DNA of 64,000 bases. It comes from Anoplopoma fimbria (lineage: Eukaryota > Chordata > Actinopteri > Perciformes > Anoplopomatidae). The stretch covers positions 15,467,971-15,531,970 of the forward strand of contig NC_072472.1 in NCBI RefSeq assembly GCF_027596085.1, in the 5' to 3' direction. The notes below the pieces were generated by a model. That model was not told the origin of the DNA, searched no databases, and worked only from the letters and a program-made list of their open reading frames with translations. Positions 58,555 to 64,000 of the stretch are shown here, piece by piece. Positions within the stretch are counted from its first letter, which is position 1, and the number at the start of each line of letters is the position of its first letter. The position numbers and the translations under genes are program-made.

Positions 58555-58730
58555 CAACTAAGAATTATTTTCATTCGTCATTAATCCGCTGAATATTTAG
58601 TTTATTATTTTAATTGTGTGGTCTATAAAATGTAAAATAATATCCCCTTATAATTTCCCAAAGCCCAAGTTGACATCCTCAAATGTCTTGTTTCATCTGA
58701 TCAGCAGTGAGCCTCTATCCCCAGTTTGTA
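58555..58730 (+). repeat. Decayed fish repeat
   Basis: GACTGCAACTAAGAATTATT, GTGGTCTATAAAATG, TTCCCAAAGCCCAAGTTGAC and CCTCAAATGTCTTGTTTC mark the start of a widespread teleost repeat. Its far end is seen in reverse at 38240-38435. Confidence 0.75.
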
Positions 58731-59064
58731 CCGTTCATGTATTAGCATATGTTTCGGGTCACAAAGGTAACCATCGGTTTCTCAGAGACATAATGAACCA
58801 GATTAAACCCTCGGGGTGACACTGACCCTTACCGCTGCTCTGACAGTATTTTCCGAGTCCTCAAAGACTCTTGTTGCTGGTTAATTATCTTTTCATTTAA
58901 GCTGATGGTTACCTCTGGGACTCGAGTGTATGCTAATAAATGAGAGGCACAAGATAGGGGTAAACCAAAACCAAGACGTTCAGGATTATAATATAAAAAT
59001 AAGGAGAGAAGCTGGAGGAAGGGTTGTCTTTTTTGCTGGAAAAAAATCTTAAACGATTAGTTCA

Positions 59065-59100
59065 TTGTAAGCTGCCCACGAATCAGTGGGCAGCTTACAA
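59065..59100. repeat. Perfect 15-bp inverted repeat
   Basis: TTGTAAGCTGCCCAC (59065-59079) and its exact reverse complement (59086-59100) enclose the six-base loop GAATCA. Confidence 0.97.
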
Positions 59101-60124
59101 CTGCCCTATTTGTATTTTTTTTTTTATGTCCAGTCTGTTTTCCAAATTTTGAGTGAATGTGTGGACCCATTCAACAATCCTTAAAGAACGATGCTGCTGA
59201 AAACATGCTGCTCACTATACGACACCACAAATATATTTTTTTATTGCATGTAGTCTGGTCCACAAAGAATGCAGTTACAAATGTGTTGCATTACAAGGAC
59301 AGGCTATTACACATCAAAGGGAGTGAAGTGAAATTTAAAGCTGGTGCCCAATTCGAAAACATACAATCTCAAATAACACTCAAGGCAGACTCAACAAAGG
59401 CGGCTGTTCAGTCGTTGCTGCGCTAAAAAGAGCAACACATGCCATGTTTTTGACTTTTAGAAATTGATTTCATACCAACAATGGAGCCAATAGTTTGAGA
59501 GTGAGGTTAGGTTTGCTATAAAAGTTATTTACGACTTCAATAGTCCATTTAATGGACATATCTGCTAAACACACCCTACCCCATTACCTCCATAACATTT
59601 ATGTTTATTTCTAACTGCAACAGATTCTGGTGTGTTTTATTCTTGGTAGCATGTGAGAGCAGATTTTCCAGCCCGCCAGTTCATGATCCAGTGTGAAAGG
59701 AAATGTCTTTACGTATTAGCTGGCCTATTATGAATACACGGGATGCATCCTCTGTGTAATGTTACATAAAGGGATTCGTTTTTACTTCAGATTAGCAAAG
59801 AAAAAAGGCTGTGATCTTCAGCGGATGGATAGTTCAGCTTTTGTAATTACAAATGAGAGATTATTTAACTGTCTGACACAACTATCCAGTAAATTTCCCT
59901 CTGACCATTGTCAAGTCATTAGACAGTAAACATTTGCCTGTTTCCTGCTCTGTTTAACCCCAGGGGAACCAGTAAAACCAAAGAACACACTACACAAAGT
60001 AACTGATTTTGATTTGAATAACGCAACATGATTCAGAAGGTCGTCGGCAGAAAATAGGGCAGAGCACTACGTGCAGCATCACGTTATCTTTTAGATAGTA
60101 ACCTGTTTATAAATATTAGATATT

Positions 60125-60385
60125 AGATATGTTAGCTTAGCATGATGACTGGAAACAGGGAGATCTCTAGCTTGGTTCTGTCAAAAGGTAACAACATTGC
60201 AGCACCTTTTAAAGATCACTAATTAACACATTGTATCTTGTTTGGTTAATTGATGCAAAAACTGAAGTGTAAAGATGACAATTAGCTGTTTTACAGAGAG
60301 GTTAATTGCCAGACTATTTATTGGCCAGGCACTGGAGTCTCTTCTGGTTGCCCGGCAACTGCTTGGAGCAAAGAAATAGTCCCAC
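60125..60385 (-). repeat. Percomorph interspersed repeat
   Basis: GTTAGCTTAGCATGATGACT, TCACTAATTAACACATTGTA, CAAAAACTGAAGTGTAAAGA and GGTTGCCCGGCAACTGCTT follow the order of the element seen in the opposite orientation at 36368-36665. Confidence 0.7.
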
Positions 60386-60407
60386 AAATTAATAAACTTC
60401 TTTATAT

Positions 60408-60735
60408 GCATTAAAGGGACACTATGTAGGATTTGGAGGCATCTTCTAAGTCTGCGGTAACGTGATCAGCCAGGTGCCAGGTCAACCGTGGTTCTCATTA
60501 GAGCCAGCGTTTGGTTTGTCTGTACTGTAGAAACATTGCAGTGCAACATGGTGGACTCAGTGAAGAGGAACTGCTCTCTAGGTAAATATTAACGCCTCAT
60601 TCTTAGCTAACAAACAAACAATTATTTTTATTTCCAGGTGATTTATACACCAATGAAAACATAGTCATGAATATTATATTCCATATCTGCTAATAAATCA
60701 CTAGAGTGCGACACACAGGCCCTTTTTTAAAACAA
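60408..60735 (+). repeat. Percomorph interspersed repeat
   Basis: GGGACACTATGTAGGATTTG at the start, AGAAACATTGCAGTGCAACA, GGTGATTTATACACCAATGA and ATGAATATTATATTCCATAT inside. I recognise this as a common, fairly intact perch-like fish element. Confidence 0.75.
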
Positions 60736-61690
60736 ATGAAAATCAGCATGTTAGTTTTGGAGGATTCTGTTTGGACAGAGCCAGGCTAGCGTTTTCCTTC
60801 TGGTTTCATCTCTATGGTTAACTAAGCTAGCTGACTGTTGGCTAAAATAAATTAAAAGGAAAGAATAATCTTCTCATCTAATTCTCTGTCAGAGAATTCA
60901 TGAAACCTGAATCTGTATAAATTTCTTACTAAACCTCCGTCACACTCATTGTGGGGACTGGATGGATAGAGACACTATCTTGTATGTTACCACAAAGTTT
61001 AGCTTTAGGTTCAAGTTCACTTCAGCAAAAATATGCATGAAATTGAGGACATTTTTAGCATATGCAGTTTTATCTGTTTTCATATCCCTTAGAGACCTAA
61101 TTTACTCACTCTACCACTGATCTGATAGCAGACTGCATGATGATCGGCTAAGTGAAAGTGCAAAGAATGCAAGAAGGCTTCATGTTTTTATGTTTGTGTT
61201 CACACTGAAGACGAAAGTGGCAAAGTTTTAAGAGCTGTCAGTTCAGCGTAACGTCAACAGGACATTGTTAAATATGTTCAAGAGAGAAAATAACACTGTA
61301 TGCTCCGTGGCAAAAAAAAGGTTGAAATAAACAAACGTTTTGTTTCATATTTGTGAAATATAAATTGTAAACATAAAATATAAAGTTGATATATCCGTCT
61401 CAAATATTTAATGCCTAACATTCTAAAACTTTTAACAATTGAAAACTTTCTTTAACTTGAATTTAAAAACCAAAATGTAAAACTTTTACAGGTTTTGCAG
61501 GATTCATCAGAATTCTTTCTTTTGTGCTCCAGATATCCTGTGTGAAGTGTGAACAAGCCCGTGAACATTGGCTCTACCCGGTTTACATTTTTCTTCATTA
61601 TTCACTATGGCCTAAGATAGTCCCTGAGCCAAACTTATCTTGGTGGCCTCACGTCTGTTCACTTCCTGGTTGTCTGTGATTGGTCAGGAG

Positions 61691-62897
61691 TCACCATTTT
61701 GCACATGAAGAGCAGTTGAGATGATCCTTCGCGGTGCTGGTGTAGCTGGACAGGACGAGGGAGCTGGGGTCTCGCTCTACCAACGGGCTATCCTCGTTGT
61801 TCAGGATGTGACCCACCAAGCAGCGTGCTGCCTCCTCAATGTTTGCGTTTTCCTGAGGGAGGAAATAAAAGAAAATAACCTGTGAAGAAATCATGTACTC
61901 TTTAGCCACTTCACGCACAGCCAGAGGCAATGCTCCTATGGATGACTATTGTGGTAAAACCACTAAAATGTTTATCTGTCATGTTAAAACAAATTGTAAC
62001 AAAAGCACATGTATAGAAGAATCATGAAGTCAGCAAACTGACCTAACAATGTCAGTTACACAACAATATGCAAGGTGAAATTAGCATCTATTAGCTAACA
62101 GTCATGTTTAACCAAGTGAGGCTGTTTCACCAAAACCCCTTAATGTCTTAGGCGGTAGATTTATTTAGCATTGGGCTATTTCTTCTTCCATTAGTGTCTT
62201 CGTGTTCACTAACTGCACCACTGTCTCTGACTCACACCCTAGTGTCTAACTCATTAGACGACTCTGAACGGGAGGAAAAACAGAGGGTTAACTCACACCC
62301 GACTGCAAACATTCCTCTATTGGCCTCTTGAGAGCTGCCTTACTAATGTCGCAACACTCTTTGTGTTTGTACTGAAACACTCTTCAGTCATTTTCGGAAT
62401 CATAATTTTTTTATAGTGGCCTTCTGTTGTAATAACATTACTGTTTTAGCAAGTTAAATATGTTAACCTGACTGTGCAAATTATGTGCAGAGCAGGTGAC
62501 TAAACCTGATTTAACCACAAATTAAGTCATTAAGTCTTTGCCTCAAGTCAAGCCCCTTCACAACTCTTTCCATTTGAAGGTTAATCAAAAAATCCCTCTT
62601 ACCTTTTATATTTACATAGAAATCACCAGTACATTAAATAATCAAAAAAAAATGTCCCTAATACCAATCAAACTCTTAATGTCTTCTCCATTGATTTGAC
62701 TCCAGAAAGCTGCAGTAATTGTTTCCAAAGTCACAAACCCAGTGTCTCCCCTCTCGTACCTTTGCAGAGGTCTCGAACCAGCCGATGAAGCCGTTCTCCC
62801 TGCAGAAGGAGTCGAGTTTGGGCTGCTGGGAAGCCAGCTGGTCCGACTTATTGGCCAAGAGTATGGCTGGAACTGGCTTCCCGTGGTTCAGGGTCAC
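61691..62897 (-). CDS. rab38: RAB38-like small GTPase, 3' part
   Basis: Two minus-strand exons, 62897-62760 (46 codons) and 61852-61691 (53 codons plus stop), both in phase 0 with GT-AG ends. RAB38 and RAB32 direct cargo to melanosomes and other lysosome-related organelles. Visible are the guanine-binding motif NKSD in ILLANKSDQ (the family has NKCD), the ETSAK motif in GWFETSAK, ANIEEAARCLVGHIL as the last helix, and a C-terminal CSSCAKW. The C-terminus resembles RAB38 (ending CAKS) more than RAB32 (ending CC). The cysteine would be prenylated; Trp in the last position is unusual. The first exon, with the P-loop and switch regions, is not in the remaining 1.1 kb and must lie beyond the right edge. 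The paralogue is not assigned. Confidence 0.88.
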
Positions 62898-64000
62898 CTG
62901 AGGAGTGAAGAACGACGACGATGGCTGTACAGACTTGTAATATAAGCAATTTCAAATTTAACTGTAAAATAATTTGTTGTTAATACCCTTGTCTTATCTA
63001 TCTTTCCGTATGTTGGATATTACAATGACGACAACTTTTTACATTTGATAAATTATTACGAGCATATTGATTTTAGTCACTTCAAGGTGTCTTTATGCTT
63101 TAACAGAAGTGGTTTTAGGCTAGTAAAGTGGCAGCTGAAGTCCCCCACCCCTCACACCTTTCCAATGTTAGAATTTAGAATTGTCTTAACTTTCTCAAGC
63201 TTTCTTTTTGTCAATTTCTACACTATTACTGTGTGGGCCATTTCCCACATTTGAGTTATTATCACCCCTCTGTATGACAGCAGGCTTTTCACCCTGTCTA
63301 CGAGTAAACACTCTTGCCTATGTACATGGTTGGATGACATATTGTACACAAATTAGTTTTATTTTTTAGTATATTGATACCTGTACAGATATCGTCTGTG
63401 ATACTTGTTGAGGTTGGATGGAGATAAACCTCACATGCTGCTTTTTCTTTTAACTTATTTTAACAGTGAATAACGACCTACCCAGCCTTACAGGAACGGT
63501 GTTGTTCCTCAATTTATTGTCTTGGTAGTGGGGGTTCACTTCTACATCTGTAGGCTTTAGCTTCTATCTTTTACTTTCTTTTTCAACCTGTTTTTGCTGC
63601 TGATCAGTTTGACATCCTAGACATATCTTTTAAACGCATATTGTAGACCCTTCTGTCTGCTTCTGTCTAAAATTGATTTATTATATATAAATTTATATCC
63701 AAAAATTAGATTAGACATTTATGCAGAGAGGGTAGGTAGTGACAGGGTGGGCTCTATGGTAGCTCTGGCAGCTTGATTGAGCAGCAGGAGGGGGCAGGCT
63801 TAGCAAAGGAAGTCTGAAGTCTGAATGGTGTAAAGGCCATACTGACACCTTAAACAGTTCCAACAAAGTAGTTTATAATATATATGATATAATGTCCCCT
63901 TACATGTATTTCAGGACACTCGCTGCAATTTGTCAAACTACTTTTCTCGACTGTGGAGCTGTCAGCATACACTTGTTACCTTTGACAGCTGTTAAATCCT
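62898..64000. other. rab38: rab38 upstream intron, no exon seen
   Basis: This is intronic for the minus-strand rab38-like gene. I looked for the GTPase exon with GKTS and WDIAGQ motifs on the minus strand and did not find it. The stretch is AT-rich with no recognisable element. Confidence 0.6.

Larger units (their letters stand above)
57121..61690. other. Spacer between picalm and rab38
   Basis: Picalm promoter side to the left, rab38 3' end to the right. I recognise interspersed repeats at 58555-58730, 60125-60385 and 60408-60735, poly(T) at 57686-57708 and a perfect hairpin at 59065-59100. A 136-codon plus-strand frame at 57983-58393 is overlapped by a 118-codon minus frame; neither shows a domain, signal peptide or codon bias I can recognise. 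Confidence 0.55.

Overview
This is a vertebrate nuclear window, almost certainly from a percomorph teleost. It shows interrupted genes with GT-AG introns, long (CA)n/(TG)n microsatellites and many decayed interspersed repeats of kinds I recognise from perch-like fish. It holds six protein genes and one tRNA gene; five protein genes are complete and one is cut by the right edge. Human orthologues of cd248, dpp3, rin1 and rbm14 lie on 11q13, and those of picalm and rab38 on 11q14, so two human neighbourhoods are joined here.

Left to right: 1-3.5 kb is microsatellites and purine-rich DNA. 3.58-6.98 kb (+) is endosialin (cd248) in two exons. 7.51-7.59 kb (-) is tRNA-Ser(GCU). 7.77-17.55 kb (+) is dipeptidyl peptidase 3 (dpp3), with a CCAAT/GC-box/ETS promoter, one non-coding exon and 18 coding exons. 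19.1-21.7 kb (-) is a RIN1-like gene that keeps the N-terminal tyrosine motif, SH2 domain and proline-rich part but stops with no VPS9 or Ras-association region. 23.2-27.6 kb (+) is an RBM14-like RNA-binding protein, divergent from rin1. 27.6-35.6 kb has no recognisable coding exon and probably holds untranslated regions. 35.7-56.8 kb (-) is picalm, a clathrin assembly protein, which I could follow through 19 coding exons. 57-61.7 kb is intergenic repeats. 61.7-62.9 kb (-) is the 3' part of a rab38-like small GTPase whose first exon lies beyond the window.

All exon joins were made by hand from reading-frame continuity, splice sites and remembered family sequence; no alignment was run. The genes do not form one pathway. 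cd248 is a stromal/vascular surface receptor, dpp3 a cytosolic zinc peptidase, rbm14 a nuclear RNA-binding coactivator; rin1, picalm and rab38 all relate to endocytic or vesicle traffic, but their adjacency looks like inherited synteny, not functional clustering.

Points most worth a second look: the RIN1 lacking its catalytic half; an intron with a GC donor inside the lectin domain of cd248; a second GC donor in picalm; a perfect 58-bp copy of an rbm14 exon/intron boundary placed in an upstream intron of the same gene next to an inverted copy of itself; a seven-residue insertion in RRM2 of rbm14; a perfect 15-bp hairpin in the picalm-rab38 spacer; and a roughly 90-bp (TG)n tract ending at the rin1 start codon. 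I found no CRISPR array, operon or clearly new molecular system.
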